This document shows positions 27,268-36,476 of a DNA stretch of 64,000 bases, in pieces. Numbering within the stretch: the stretch's first letter is position 1; the number at the start of each line of letters is the position of its first letter. The stretch covers positions 210,384-274,383 of the forward strand of contig NZ_JAPFGP010000009.1 in assembly GCF_026241155.1 (NCBI RefSeq), given 5' to 3'. The notes beneath the pieces are model-generated. The model ran no database searches and was not told the DNA's origin. It saw only the letters and a program-made list of their open reading frames with translations. The stretch comes from Paucibacter sp. PLA-PC-4 (GTDB lineage: Bacteria; Pseudomonadota; Gammaproteobacteria; Burkholderiales; Burkholderiaceae_C). The translations under genes and the position numbers were made by a program.

Positions 27268-29004
27268 TCAGGCGAGCTCGGGTGCGAGTTCTGTGATGGC
27301 CTGGTAGTGAGTCAGGAACACGCGCCCGCTGAGCTCACGTATGAATTCGGTGGCTTTCAGCCGATCCATCACCGGCCCCTTGACCTCGGAGAGGTGCAGG
27401 CGCAGACCGGCGTCCCGCAGGCGCTGATCGATCGCTTCGAGACTCTCCAGAGCGCTGGCGTCGATGTCGTTGATGGCCGAACACAGCAGCACCACATGCG
27501 CCAGCCCGGGGCGCTTGGCCACTTCGCTGTTGATGCGGTCCTCGAGCGCGCGCGAGTTGGCGAAGTACAGGCTCTCGTCGACCCTCAGTCCGAGCACCTG
27601 TGGACTTACCAACACGGTATGGCGCAGCACATTGCGGAAGTGCTCGGTGCCGGCGACCAGGCCCACCTCCGCCATATGCGGGCGGCTGGTCCGGTAGAGG
27701 TAGAGCGCCAGGGACAATCCCACGCCGACTATCAGACCCATCTCGACACCGACCGCGAGTGTGGCCGCCAGTGTGGCCAGAACGGCCACAAAGTCCGACC
27801 TGGCGTAGTGCCAGGTCTTGCGCAGGATGCTGAAGTCCACCAGCGACAGCACCGCCACCACGATGGTGGCGGCCAAGGTGGCCTGCGGCAGGTAGAACAG
27901 CGCAGGCGTGAGAAATAGCGAGGCCAGCAGGATGCCCACGGCGGTGAACACGCCGGCCGCCGGGGTCTGCGCGCCAGCGTCGAAATTGACCACCGAGCGG
28001 GCAAAGCCTCCGGTCACCGGGAAGCCGCCGCTGAAGGCGGCCGAGAGGTTGCTCGCCCCCAGCGCCACCAGTTCCTGGTCGGGTTCGATGCGCTGGCGCC
28101 GTTTGGCCGCCAGGGTCTGGCCTACCGAGACCGATTCGACAAAGCCGACCACGCTGATCAGCAAGGCAGGCAGCAGCAACTGCTGCCACAGGCCGAGATC
28201 CCACAGCGGCAGGGTGAACGGGGGCAGTCCCTGGGGCACGGCGCCGACGATCTTGACCCCTCGCGCCTGCCAGTCCAGGGCCCAGGTCAGCAGCGTCGTC
28301 ACGGCAATCGCCGCGACCGGACCGGTCTTGGCCAGCACATCGGCCGCGCGCGGCCTTAGCCCGAATCGCTGCAGCAGCGGCTTGAGGCCGCTGCGCACCC
28401 AGAACAGGAAGGCCACCGTCGCCGCACCGATGAGCAGGGTCAGCCCATGCACTTGACCGAGTTGCGACAGCAGCGACACACCGAGCTCGACCACGTTTTG
28501 CCCGTCGGCCCGCACTCCCAGCAAGGTCTTGAGCTGGCTTGCCGCGATCAACATGCCCGAGGCCGAGATGAAGCCGGAGATGACCGGGTGGCTAAGAAAG
28601 TTGGCGAGAAAGCCCAGGCGCAGCAGCCCCATGGCCAAGAGCAGCACCCCGCTGAGGAAGGCCAGCGTGATGGCAACCGCCCAGTACTGCGCAGTGCCCG
28701 GCACGGCATGCTGACCGATGGCCGCCGCCGTCATCAGCGAGACCACCGCCACCGGACCCACGGCTAGCACACGGCTGCTGCCAAGCACCGAATAGAGCAG
28801 GAGCGGTGCCACGCTGGCGTACAGGCCCACCTCGGCCGGCAAGCCCGCGAGCATGGCGTAAGCCAGGCTCTGAGGGATCAGCATGATGGTCACGATCAGC
28901 GCGGCCACGCCGTCGCCCAACAGCGTCTCACGCTTGTACGCACGCCCCCACTGCAAGATCGGCAAGGACGGCAAGAGCCGGCTCCAGTTGCGGGTGGTTT
29001 GCAT
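27268..29004 (-). CDS. SulP-family anion transporter with STAS domain
   Basis: 578 residues. The N-terminal membrane domain (residues about 25-430) has the SulP signature (AALIVTIMLIPQSLAYAMLAGLP, then GLYASVAPLLLYSVLGSS) and the GGFPVTGGFARSVVNFDAGAQTP motif. Residues about 450-560 are a STAS domain (LGLRVDESLYFANS, CSAINDIDASALESL). SulP proteins carry sulfate, bicarbonate or related anions. Its position at the end of a sulfur-handling gene set (YeeE pair, persulfide dioxygenase) makes sulfate or sulfite the likely substrate. Confidence 0.93.
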   Translation of the reverse strand: MQTTRNWSRLLPSLPILQWGRAYKRETLLGDGVAALIVTIMLIPQSLAYAMLAGLPAEVGLYASVAPLLLYSVLGSSRVLAVGPVAVVSLMTAAAIGQHAVPGTAQYWAVAITLAFLSGVLLLAMGLLRLGFLANFLSHPVISGFISASGMLIAASQLKTLLGVRADGQNVVELGVSLLSQLGQVHGLTLLIGAATVAFLFWVRSGLKPLLQRFGLRPRAADVLAKTGPVAAIAVTTLLTWALDWQARGVKIVGAVPQGLPPFTLPLWDLGLWQQLLLPALLISVVGFVESVSVGQTLAAKRRQRIEPDQELVALGASNLSAAFSGGFPVTGGFARSVVNFDAGAQTPAAGVFTAVGILLASLFLTPALFYLPQATLAATIVVAVLSLVDFSILRKTWHYARSDFVAVLATLAATLAVGVEMGLIVGVGLSLALYLYRTSRPHMAEVGLVAGTEHFRNVLRHTVLVSPQVLGLRVDESLYFANSRALEDRINSEVAKRPGLAHVVLLCSAINDIDASALESLEAIDQRLRDAGLRLHLSEVKGPVMDRLKATEFIRELSGRVFLTHYQAITELAPELA

Positions 29005-29019
29005 CGGGTGCCGGGGTCG

Positions 29020-29454
29020 TCAGGCGCCGACGCGCTGGCGCCAGCCGCTGCGCTCGGCGATCTCGAAGATCACCATGCCGACGACCATGGCGGCCACGAA
29101 GACTGCGGCCTTCAGCTCGCCGGAAGCCATCGAGACGATGCCGGGTCCGGGGCAAAAGCCCGCCAGTCCCCAGCCGGCACCAAAGGTCAGGCCGCCGATC
29201 ACCAAGCGCTTGTCGATCTGACTCGACTTGGGCAGGTGCATAGCGCCGCCCAGAAAGCTGGTGGTGCGTTGACGGGCCAGCGCGAAGGCGAAAAATCCCA
29301 CGGCGATAGCGCCCCCCATGACAAAGGCGAGCGAAGGATCCCAGTGGCCGAAGACGTCCAGGAAACCGAGCACCTTGGATGGATCGGTCATGCCCGACAA
29401 CAGCAGGCCCAGGCCGAACAGCAGGCCCACAAGAAATTCGATGAGGCGATGCAT
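29020..29454 (-). CDS. YeeE/YedE-type sulfur transporter, second half (PmpB-like, DUF6691)
   Basis: 144 residues from ATG 29454. Four helices are expected. Motifs are GLLLSGMTDPSKVLGFLDVFG and GAGWGLAGFCPGPG, where the Cys in GFCPGP is the conserved YeeE-type residue. Together with the upstream partner it makes a split YeeE/YedE carrier for thiosulfate or persulfide-type sulfur. It lies 11 bases after its partner. Confidence 0.88.
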   Translation of the reverse strand: MHRLIEFLVGLLFGLGLLLSGMTDPSKVLGFLDVFGHWDPSLAFVMGGAIAVGFFAFALARQRTTSFLGGAMHLPKSSQIDKRLVIGGLTFGAGWGLAGFCPGPGIVSMASGELKAAVFVAAMVVGMVIFEIAERSGWRQRVGA

Positions 29455-29465
29455 AACTGTGATCC

Positions 29466-29903
29466 TCAAAGCACGTGGCGAACCACAAAGACCATCGCGA
29501 AGCCCGCGCCCATGAAGGCCAGCGTGGCCACCAGCGAACGCGGCGACAGGCGCGAGAGCCCGCAGACCCCGTGGCCGCTGGTGCAGCCCGAGCCATAGCG
29601 CGTGCCCAGGCCGACCAGCAGCCCGGCGGCCACGATGGTGGCAAAGCCCGCGTCAATGCGCGGTGCCCGCGCAAATCCTGCGGGCGCCAGCAGGCCCCAC
29701 AGCAGCGGTGCAGCCAGAATGCCCAGCAGGAAGCTCACGCGCCAGCCGGCGTCGCCCGACTTCGGGGGCAGCAGGCCGCCCAGGATGCCGCTGATGCCCA
29801 GCACTCGGCCGTTGACCAAGATGAACAATGCCGACGCGACACCCAGCAAGATGCCGCCGGACAGCGAAGCCCAGGGTGTGAAATTGGCCCAATCGATCGT
29901 CAT
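29466..29903 (-). CDS. YeeE/YedE-type sulfur transporter, first half (PmpA-like)
   Basis: 145 residues. It has four helices and the signatures LGVASALFILVNGRVLGISGILGGLL and GLGTRYGSGCTSGHGVCGLSRLSPRSL, with the conserved Cys of the GSGCTSGHG loop. It is encoded between the ArsR-type regulator (3 bases upstream) and PmpB, so regulator and transporter form one operon. This layout is typical of persulfide-responsive loci. Confidence 0.9.
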   Translation of the reverse strand: MTIDWANFTPWASLSGGILLGVASALFILVNGRVLGISGILGGLLPPKSGDAGWRVSFLLGILAAPLLWGLLAPAGFARAPRIDAGFATIVAAGLLVGLGTRYGSGCTSGHGVCGLSRLSPRSLVATLAFMGAGFAMVFVVRHVL

Positions 29904-29906
29904 GAC

Positions 29907-30224
29907 TTAGTCCCTTGCGCAGAACTGTTCGTAGAGCACCTGCATCACGGCCAGTGCCTGGGGGCTGCTCAGCGCGTAATGGATATTCTTCCCATCACGG
30001 CGCGTGCTCACCAACTCCTCGTCGCGCAGCACGGTGAGTTGCTGCGACAAGGTCGGTTGCACGATGCCCAGCAACTCTTCGAGCTCGCCAACGCGGCGCT
30101 CGCCCTGCGAGAGCTGGCACAGGATCAATAGCCGGTCCGGATTGGCCAGCACCTTCATCAGGCGGCAGGCGCGGCCCGCAGCCGACTGCATTTCTTCCAG
30201 GTCCATCAAGGCCTTTTCTTTCAT
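29907..30224 (-). CDS. bigR: ArsR-family persulfide-responsive repressor (BigR/SqrR-like)
   Basis: 105 residues from ATG 30224, chosen because AAGGAAG sits just before it; ATG 30245 is an alternative. The winged helix has LMKVLANPDRLLILCQL, IVQPTLSQQLTVLRDEELVSTRRDGKNIHYAL. Two cysteines, in LILC (C36) and EQFC (C102), match the dithiol pair that BigR-type sensors use to detect sulfide-derived persulfide. It should repress the divergent persulfide dioxygenase and its own operon through the large palindrome at 30280-30314. Confidence 0.85.
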   Translation of the reverse strand: MKEKALMDLEEMQSAAGRACRLMKVLANPDRLLILCQLSQGERRVGELEELLGIVQPTLSQQLTVLRDEELVSTRRDGKNIHYALSSPQALAVMQVLYEQFCARD

Positions 30225-30279
30225 CGCTGCTTCCTTCTTGCTCATGGAGACCGCGCGGCGCGTCCTCGGCGATGAGAAG

Positions 30280-30314
30280 AATATATTGACAAACAATCTA
30301 TTTGTCAATATATT
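30280..30314. promoter_or_regulatory. Perfect 14-base inverted repeat, operator of the BigR-like repressor
   Basis: AATATATTGACAAA at 30280-30293 is the exact reverse complement of TTTGTCAATATATT at 30301-30314, with the 7-base spacer CAATCTA. It lies in the divergent gap between the repressor gene and persulfide dioxygenase, in strongly AT-rich DNA, and overlaps probable promoter elements (TTGACA at 30287). ArsR-family repressors bind such imperfect or perfect palindromes. Confidence 0.85.
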
Positions 30315-30342
30315 GTATTTAACTTATATGAAGGAGTGCTTC

Positions 30343-31227
30343 ATGACATCCCCTCCGACCGACACCCGCCAGGCTCAGGTGCATGGCATGTTCGATCCCG
30401 CGACGTGGACGGTGACCTATGTCGTCCACACCGGTGCGGGCAGCGAGTGCGCGATCATCGATTCGGTGCTGGACTACGACCCGAAGTCGGGCCGCACGCA
30501 GCATGCTTCGGCCGACAAGGTGATCGACTATGTGCGCGCCAATGACCTGAAGGTTCAATGGATCCTGGAGACCCATGCCCACGCCGACCACCTCTCGGCC
30601 GCGCCGTATCTGCGGGCCCAACTGGGCGGCAAGATCGGCATCGGCGCGAACATCACCCAGGTACAAAAGGTCTTCAAGGCAGTCTTCAATCTGGAGCCCG
30701 GCTTCCAGCAGAACGGCTCGCAGTTCGACCACCTATTTCAGGAAGGCGAGCGCATCCCGCTGGGCGCGCTGGCGGGCGAGGTGTTGTTCGTGCCCGGCCA
30801 CACGCCGGCCTGCGCGGCCTACCGCTTCGCTGACGCGGTGTTCGTGGGCGACACGCTGTTCATGCCTGACGTTGGCACCGCGCGATGCGACTTCCCTGGC
30901 GGCGATGCGCACGCGCTCTACGCCTCCACCCGCAAGCTGCTGAGCCTGCCGGGCGAAACGCGCCTGTTCATGTGCCACGACTACCCGCCCGCCGACCGAC
31001 CGGTGGCCTTCGAGACCACGGTGGCCGAACAGCGCGCGAAGAACATCCATGTACACGACGGCATCAGCGAGGACGAGTTCGTGGCCATGCGCACGCAGCG
31101 CGACGCCACCCTGGACATGCCCACGCTGATCCTGCCCTCGGTCCAGGTCAATATCCGCGCCGGCGAGTTGCCGCCCAAGGAAGACAACGGCGTGGCCTAT
31201 CTGAAGATCCCGCTCAATGCCCTCTGA
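30343..31227 (+). CDS. Persulfide dioxygenase-type metallo-beta-lactamase-fold hydrolase (Blh/ETHE1-like)
   Basis: 294 residues from ATG 30343, behind AAGGAG; an upstream in-frame ATG at 30328 lacks that ribosome site. Metal motif THAHADH, a later PGHTPAC, FVGDTLFMPDVGTARCDFPGG and MCHDYPP fit the ETHE1/Blh persulfide dioxygenase group, which oxidises glutathione persulfide to sulfite. The BigR-like repressor gene is divergent and shares the 35-base operator region. A DUF2892 protein follows. Confidence 0.9.
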   Translation: MTSPPTDTRQAQVHGMFDPATWTVTYVVHTGAGSECAIIDSVLDYDPKSGRTQHASADKVIDYVRANDLKVQWILETHAHADHLSAAPYLRAQLGGKIGIGANITQVQKVFKAVFNLEPGFQQNGSQFDHLFQEGERIPLGALAGEVLFVPGHTPACAAYRFADAVFVGDTLFMPDVGTARCDFPGGDAHALYASTRKLLSLPGETRLFMCHDYPPADRPVAFETTVAEQRAKNIHVHDGISEDEFVAMRTQRDATLDMPTLILPSVQVNIRAGELPPKEDNGVAYLKIPLNAL

Positions 31228-31279
31228 CCGAGTGCGCGGAGCACAGAACATCAACCACTCATCACTCCTGGAGATCAGC

Positions 31280-31471
31280 ATGACCAAGAACGTCGGCGGC
31301 ATTGACCGCACACTGCGCATCGTCATCGGACTGGCCCTCATCGCAGCCGCAGCCACCAGCACCATCGGGCTGTGGGGCTATGTCGGCGTGGTGCCGCTGA
31401 TCACGGGGCTGCTGGGCTGGTGCCCGCCCTACGCAATTTTCGGTTTCAACACCTGTGCGCTGAAGAAGTGA
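31280..31471 (+). CDS. DUF2892 inner-membrane protein
   Basis: 63 residues from ATG 31280. It begins MTKNVGGIDRTLRIVIGLALI and ends TGLLGWCPPYAIFGFNTC, the standard DUF2892 (YgaP membrane domain) pattern with two helices and the conserved Cys in GWCPPY. Such proteins accompany rhodanese and persulfide enzymes and may handle sulfur at the membrane. It is likely co-transcribed with the dioxygenase upstream. Confidence 0.9.
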   Translation: MTKNVGGIDRTLRIVIGLALIAAAATSTIGLWGYVGVVPLITGLLGWCPPYAIFGFNTCALKK

Positions 31472-31509
31472 AATGACGGTGCGCACGGACCCTGGAGTTC
31501 GCTGAGTCC

Positions 31510-32337
31510 ATGCTGTCGATTTCCCTCGGCCCCGTCGCCCTGCCCCTGGCGCCCGCTCTCCTGCTTTGCGCCGTCTGGGCCGCGTCCCTGCTGGCCAGAC
31601 GGCTGGCGCGCAAGGCGGCCGGCGAATCCCTCGGCGAGGTGGCAGGCAACACCGTGATCCACGCCGCGCTGCTCGGCTTGCTGGCGGCGCGATTGGCCTA
31701 CCTGGCCCTGAATGCGGACGCCTACCTGGCGTCACCGTGGGCCGCATTCGACCTGCGTGATGGCGGCTGGTTCGCGCCGGCTGGATTGATCGCCGGGCTG
31801 GGCTGGCTGGCGTGGCGCAGTCAGCGCCGGCCCCCGCTGCGCCGGCCATGGCTGGTCAGCAGCGGTGCCGGCATCGCCCTCTGGCTGCTCGCCTCGGTGG
31901 CGACCGCGCCGTCCGGATCGGCACCCATGCCCTCGGTGCAGCTGGCCGAGCTTGAGAGCGCCCAATCCCTCAGCCTGTCCGAGGCCGCGCGCGGGCGGCC
32001 GGTCGTCGTCAATCTCTGGGCTAGTTGGTGCGGCCCATGCCGAGTTGAAATGCCGGTACTGGCTGCTGCACAACAGCGCGAGTCAGCCGTGGGTTTTCTT
32101 TTCATCAACCAGGGCGAATCACCGGCTGCCGTAAAGGCCTTTTTGCGTCAGCAGGGCCTGTCCCTGCGCGAGGTGCTGCTGGACAGCAGGTCCACGCTGG
32201 GTCCGGCCGTTGGCTCCCGCGGCCTGCCGACCACCCTCTTCTACGATGCACAGGGCCGGCAGGTCGATGCGCATTTCGGCATCATCAATGCTGCTGCACT
32301 GGAGAGCCGGCTGCGCCAGATCCGTCCATCGCCTTGA
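31510..32337 (+). CDS. Membrane-anchored TlpA-like thioredoxin
   Basis: 275 residues. The N-terminal 135 residues carry about four hydrophobic helices reminiscent of prolipoprotein diacylglyceryl transferase-like membrane regions. The C-terminal 140 residues are a TlpA/ResA-like thioredoxin domain with the active motif NLWASWCGPCRVEMP and the cis-Pro loop GLPTTLF. It probably reduces periplasmic disulfides or persulfides. It follows the DUF2892 gene in the sulfur cluster. Confidence 0.85.
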   Translation: MLSISLGPVALPLAPALLLCAVWAASLLARRLARKAAGESLGEVAGNTVIHAALLGLLAARLAYLALNADAYLASPWAAFDLRDGGWFAPAGLIAGLGWLAWRSQRRPPLRRPWLVSSGAGIALWLLASVATAPSGSAPMPSVQLAELESAQSLSLSEAARGRPVVVNLWASWCGPCRVEMPVLAAAQQRESAVGFLFINQGESPAAVKAFLRQQGLSLREVLLDSRSTLGPAVGSRGLPTTLFYDAQGRQVDAHFGIINAAALESRLRQIRPSP

Positions 32338-32403
32338 CTGCCTTCGCCCCACCGTTCGGCGATCCGACACCCTCCTGACCCGAGCCGCCTCATCGAGCCC
32401 GAC

Positions 32404-33117
32404 ATGATCCCGATCCAGACCCATTCCGCCTGGCGCGGCACCTCCGACTGTCGATCCTGCGCCGTTCGCGAGCTCGCGCTGTTCTCCAGGCTCACCGAGG
32501 ACGACTTTGCACTGATCCACGCGCCCATTGACGACCTGGCATACCGGGCCCATCAAGTTCTATTCAACGAGGGCGATGAGGCAAGAGGCGTTTTCACGCT
32601 GCGTTCGGGCATGCTCAAGCTTTCACGCATCACGAGCGACGGGCGCCGGCGCATCCTGCGCTTGCTGCGCCCGGGTGATGTGGTCGGCCTGGAAGCGCTG
32701 GCCACGGGGCGCTACGACAGCGAGGCGGCCACGCTGACCGACGTCACGCTGTGCCGCATCCCCACCGCGGTGGTGCACGAGCTGAGCCAGAACTCGCCCC
32801 GCATGCATGCGGGGCTGCTCAGCAAATGGCATCAAGCGCTGCGCGAGGCCGACGACTGGCTGGCCTCGATCAACTTCGGCACCGCGCGCCAGCGGCTGTG
32901 TCACTTTGTCCTGAAGATGCGCCACACCAGCGACCCAGGAATCGTCACACTGTTCTCGCGCGAGGACATGGGGGCCATGATGGACCTGAAGCAGGAGACG
33001 GTGAGCCGCGAGATCTCTGCGCTGGTGAGAATCGGAGCCCTGCAGCCAGTGGACAAGCTCGGCCGTCTCTACCGCATCGCCGACGACTCCCTGCTGCAAG
33101 CCCAGCTCGATCTCTGA
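32404..33117 (+). CDS. Crp/Fnr-family transcription regulator
   Basis: 237 residues. The N-terminus has CRSCAVRELALFSRL, a short cysteine pair as in Fnr-like proteins but without the full four-Cys iron-sulfur set. A cyclic-nucleotide-like beta barrel spans about 35-130 (VLFNEGDEARGVFTLRSGMLKL, LLRPGDVVGLEAL), and a C-terminal winged helix has SREDMGAMMDLKQETVSREISAL. It may control the adjacent bd-oxidase and peroxiredoxin genes in response to redox state. Confidence 0.88.
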   Translation: MIPIQTHSAWRGTSDCRSCAVRELALFSRLTEDDFALIHAPIDDLAYRAHQVLFNEGDEARGVFTLRSGMLKLSRITSDGRRRILRLLRPGDVVGLEALATGRYDSEAATLTDVTLCRIPTAVVHELSQNSPRMHAGLLSKWHQALREADDWLASINFGTARQRLCHFVLKMRHTSDPGIVTLFSREDMGAMMDLKQETVSREISALVRIGALQPVDKLGRLYRIADDSLLQAQLDL

Positions 33118-33373
33118 GCCTGGCCTTTGACGCAGCTATCAGCGCCATAGCACAAGCCAATCGGCGCCATGATCCATGTCATGCCAGCGAGTCCGGGGCG
33201 CAAGGACACTGAAGCCATTCAGTCACACCGAGACGCAGAGTAGCCCAGCGCACAGACTTCGAGTCCGGTGAGGGTCAGCATCTTCCCGGGATGATTGACC
33301 GTCCTGGGTTCAGGGCCTCTCCCGAACACGCTGGCAAGCGCTGGCGGTGCAGACTTTCCACCAAGGAACAATC

Positions 33374-34015
33374 GTGAGCGAAACCGTCTCCAGCTTTCCC
33401 CTCCTCAACGAAGCGGCACCTGCTTTCAGGGCCAACACGACCCATGGCGAACGCAGCCTGGCCGACTACACGGGAAAGTGGCTGATCCTCTTCTCGCATC
33501 CGGCCGATTTCACCCCGGTCTGCACCACCGAGTTCATTGCATTCGCCAGGGCCACCGACACCTTCAAGCGCATGAACTGCGAGTTGCTGGGACTGTCCAT
33601 CGACAGCATCTACTCGCACCTGGCCTGGATGCAGAGCATCAAGAGCAGCTTCGGCGTTGAGATTCCCTTCCCGATCATCGACGACATCAAGATGGATGTG
33701 GCGCGGGCCTACGGCATGATCCACCCGGGTGCGGCCGACACGCAGGCCGTGCGCGCCACCTTCTTCATTGACCCCGAGGGCAAGCTGCGTGCGATGGTGT
33801 ACTACCCCATGAGCAACGGCCGCTCCATTGACGAATTCGTGCGCCTGCTGACCGCGATGCAGACCAGCGATGCCCACAAGATTGCGACGCCCGAAGGCTG
33901 GACACCGGGTTGCGACGTCATCGTCCCGCCGCCCAAGACGCCTGCAGCGATCGAGGCACGCAAGGGCGAGGGCTACGCCATGAAGGACTGGTACTTCTCC
34001 ACCCGCCCGCTCTGA
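33374..34015 (+). CDS. 1-Cys peroxiredoxin (Prx6 type)
   Basis: 213 residues from GTG 33374, behind AAGGAAC. The peroxidatic site is HPADFTPVCTTE, followed by the Prx6-type GLSIDSIYSHLAWMQSI and a long C-terminal dimerisation domain (NGRSIDEFVRLLTAMQ, TPEGWTPGCDVIVPPPKT). It reduces peroxides with an external thiol donor. It sits between the Crp/Fnr regulator and the bd-type oxidase, suggesting a common oxidative or sulfide-stress response. Confidence 0.92.
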   Translation: MSETVSSFPLLNEAAPAFRANTTHGERSLADYTGKWLILFSHPADFTPVCTTEFIAFARATDTFKRMNCELLGLSIDSIYSHLAWMQSIKSSFGVEIPFPIIDDIKMDVARAYGMIHPGAADTQAVRATFFIDPEGKLRAMVYYPMSNGRSIDEFVRLLTAMQTSDAHKIATPEGWTPGCDVIVPPPKTPAAIEARKGEGYAMKDWYFSTRPL

Positions 34016-34048
34016 ACCACAAGCCTCGGCAAGAGCAAGGACGCCACG

Positions 34049-35461
34049 ATGTTTGATCTGCCCGACGCACTGCTGCTGGCGCGCATTCAGTTCGCGTTCA
34101 CGGTGAGTTTTCACTTCCTGTTTCCCGCCATCACCATCGGGCTGGCCAGCTACCTAGCCGTGCTTGAAGGCCTGTGGATGAAGACCCGGCGCGCCGACTA
34201 TATGGACCTGTTCCGCTACTGGATCAAGATCTTCGCGCTGGTCTTCGCGATGGGCGTGGTCTCGGGCATCGTGATGTCCTATCAGTTCGGCACCAACTGG
34301 GCGGTGTTCTCCGACAGGGCCGGCCCCATCATCGGACCGCTAATGGCCTACGAGGTGCTGACCGCCTTCTTCCTCGAAGCGGGCTTCCTCGGCGTGATGC
34401 TGTTCGGCATGAACCGCGTGGGCAGGCGCCTGCACTTCACCGCCACGCTGATGGTGGCCCTGGGCACCTTCGTCTCGGCCTTCTGGATACTCTCAGTCAA
34501 CAGCTGGATGCAGACGCCGGCGGGCTACACGATGAACGCGGACGGCCAGTTCATCTCCGCCGGCAGCTGGCTGGCCATCATCTTCAACCCCAGCTTTCCT
34601 TACCGACTGGCGCACACGCTGTCGGCGGCCTATCTGACCACGGCCTTTCTGGTCGGAGCCGTCGGTGCCTGGCATCTGCTGAAAGACCGCAGCAACCCGC
34701 GTGCGCGCCTGATGTTCTCGATGGCGATGTGGATGGCGACCATCGTCGCGCCGCTACAGATCGTGCTGGGCGACCTTCATGGCCTGAACACGCTGGAGCA
34801 TCAGCCGGTGAAGGTCATGGCGATGGAGGGCCACTACCAGAGTCACCCGGATGGCGCACCGCTGATCCTGTTCGGCATCCCGAACAGCGCCGTGGGCCGG
34901 GTTGACTACGCAGTGGAAATCCCGAAGCTGTCCTCGCTGATCCTCAAGCACGACCTCAATGCCTCAATGAAGGGGCTGGACACCGTGCCTGCGGCCGATC
35001 ACCCGCCGGTGGGGATCGTGTTCTGGGCCTTTCGCATCATGGTCGGCCTGGGCTTTCTGATGGCCGGGCTGGGCATGCTGAGCCTGTGGGCACGCGCCCG
35101 GGGCAGGCTGTACGAATGGAAGTGGCTGCACCGCTTCGCGCTGGCGATGGGTCCGTCGGGTCTGGTGGCGGTGCTGGCCGGCTGGATCGTCACGGAGGTC
35201 GGTCGCCAGCCCTGGACCATCCAGGGTCTGATGCGCACGGCCGAGTCGGCCTCGCCGCTGGCGGCACCGGCTGTGGCGACATCCCTGCTGGCCTTTGTGG
35301 TCGTGTACTTCGCCGTCTTCGGCGCCGGCGTGCTCTACATCCTGCAGCTGATGGCCAGGCCGCCGGTGATACACGAGTCGGCCCCTCCCAACATCCCCGC
35401 GCGCGCCGCCGGCACCACGCCTGCCGTGGCGCTACGGCCCGATGCCCTGGCCCAGGAATGA
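34049..35461 (+). CDS. cioA: Cytochrome bd-type quinol oxidase subunit I (cyanide-insensitive CioA type)
   Basis: 470 residues. Haem-ligand and quinol motifs are present: RIQFAFTVSFHFLFP (His), GIVMSYQFGTNW (Met), EAGFLGVMLFGMNRVG, and the GRQPWTIQGLMRT motif of the Q-loop region. The Q-loop is short, as in CioA rather than E. coli CydA. This oxidase passes electrons from quinol to oxygen and resists cyanide and sulfide, which fits the sulfide-detoxification genes upstream. Confidence 0.93.
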   Translation: MFDLPDALLLARIQFAFTVSFHFLFPAITIGLASYLAVLEGLWMKTRRADYMDLFRYWIKIFALVFAMGVVSGIVMSYQFGTNWAVFSDRAGPIIGPLMAYEVLTAFFLEAGFLGVMLFGMNRVGRRLHFTATLMVALGTFVSAFWILSVNSWMQTPAGYTMNADGQFISAGSWLAIIFNPSFPYRLAHTLSAAYLTTAFLVGAVGAWHLLKDRSNPRARLMFSMAMWMATIVAPLQIVLGDLHGLNTLEHQPVKVMAMEGHYQSHPDGAPLILFGIPNSAVGRVDYAVEIPKLSSLILKHDLNASMKGLDTVPAADHPPVGIVFWAFRIMVGLGFLMAGLGMLSLWARARGRLYEWKWLHRFALAMGPSGLVAVLAGWIVTEVGRQPWTIQGLMRTAESASPLAAPAVATSLLAFVVVYFAVFGAGVLYILQLMARPPVIHESAPPNIPARAAGTTPAVALRPDALAQE

Positions 35462-35471
35462 GGCGATCTCC

Positions 35472-36476
35472 ATGAGTATTGACCTGACCCTCATCTGGGC
35501 CTTCATCATCGTGCTGGCCGTCTTCATCTATGTGGTGCTGGACGGTTTCGACCTGGGCATCGGTATCCTCTTCAATAGCTTTGAAGTCGGCCCCGATCGC
35601 GATACCGCGATGAACAGCATTGCGCCGGTATGGGACGGCAACGAGACCTGGCTGGTGATGGGTGGTGGCGGTCTGCTGGCCGCCTTTCCGCTGGCCTACG
35701 GCCTGATCCTCTCCGCCCTATACGCACCCATCATCGCCATGCTGCTGGCCCTGGTCTTCCGGGGCGTGGCCTTCGAGTTCCGTTGGCGCGACCCCGCCCA
35801 TCGCGGCTTCTGGGACCTGGCGTTCACCGGCGGCTCCTTGCTCGCCGCGTTCTCGCAGGGCGTCATCCTGGGCGCGCTGCTGCAGGGTGTGGCGATCAGC
35901 GGCCGCACCTATGCGGGCGGCTGGTGGGACTGGCTGACGCCCTTTTCCATACTCACCGGCGTGAGCGTGGTCGCGGCCTATGCGCTGCTGGGCTCTACCT
36001 GGCTGGTGCTAAAGGCCGAAGGCGCGCTGCAGCGCCGGGCGCGCGCCATGGCCGGCTGGCTGGGCGTTGCGGCGCTGGCCGCCATCGTGGCCGTCAGCAT
36101 CGCCACCCTGTTTCTGAGCGCCGACTACTTCGGCAACTGGCTGAACTGGCCGAACATCCTGTGGGTGGCGCCGGTGCCCATCCTGGTGGCGCTGGCCAGC
36201 GTGGCCTTCGTGCACAGCCTCAAGGCCGGCCAAGAGCTTTCGCCCTTCTTGCTCACGCTGGGCATCTTTTTGCTGTGCTTCGTGGGGCTGGGCATCAGCG
36301 TGTTCCCCGATGTCGTGCCCGGCGCCGTGACCATCTGGGAAGCGGCCACCGACCGCAGCGGCCAGGTCTTCATGCTCTGGGGCACGGCCATCGTGCTGCC
36401 GATGATTCTGGGCTACACCGCCTGGTCCTACTGGGTGTTTCGCGGCAAGGTCCGTGCAGACGGCTACCACGCATGA
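35472..36476 (+). CDS. cioB: Cytochrome bd-type quinol oxidase subunit II
   Basis: 334 residues from ATG 35472, 10 bases after cioA. Nine hydrophobic segments are expected. Family motifs include VLDGFDLGIGILF, MNSIAPVWDGNETWLVMGGGGLLAAFPLAY and VFRGVAFEFRWRD. It is the integral partner of subunit I. Its stop overlaps the start of the small subunit gene in an ATGA. Confidence 0.93.
   Translation: MSIDLTLIWAFIIVLAVFIYVVLDGFDLGIGILFNSFEVGPDRDTAMNSIAPVWDGNETWLVMGGGGLLAAFPLAYGLILSALYAPIIAMLLALVFRGVAFEFRWRDPAHRGFWDLAFTGGSLLAAFSQGVILGALLQGVAISGRTYAGGWWDWLTPFSILTGVSVVAAYALLGSTWLVLKAEGALQRRARAMAGWLGVAALAAIVAVSIATLFLSADYFGNWLNWPNILWVAPVPILVALASVAFVHSLKAGQELSPFLLTLGIFLLCFVGLGISVFPDVVPGAVTIWEAATDRSGQVFMLWGTAIVLPMILGYTAWSYWVFRGKVRADGYHA

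Noticed and set aside
26914..27918. Open frame of 334 codons on the plus strand
   Set aside because: Only 27040-27240 has protein-like similarity (DUF3526); the rest is antisense to the SulP gene.
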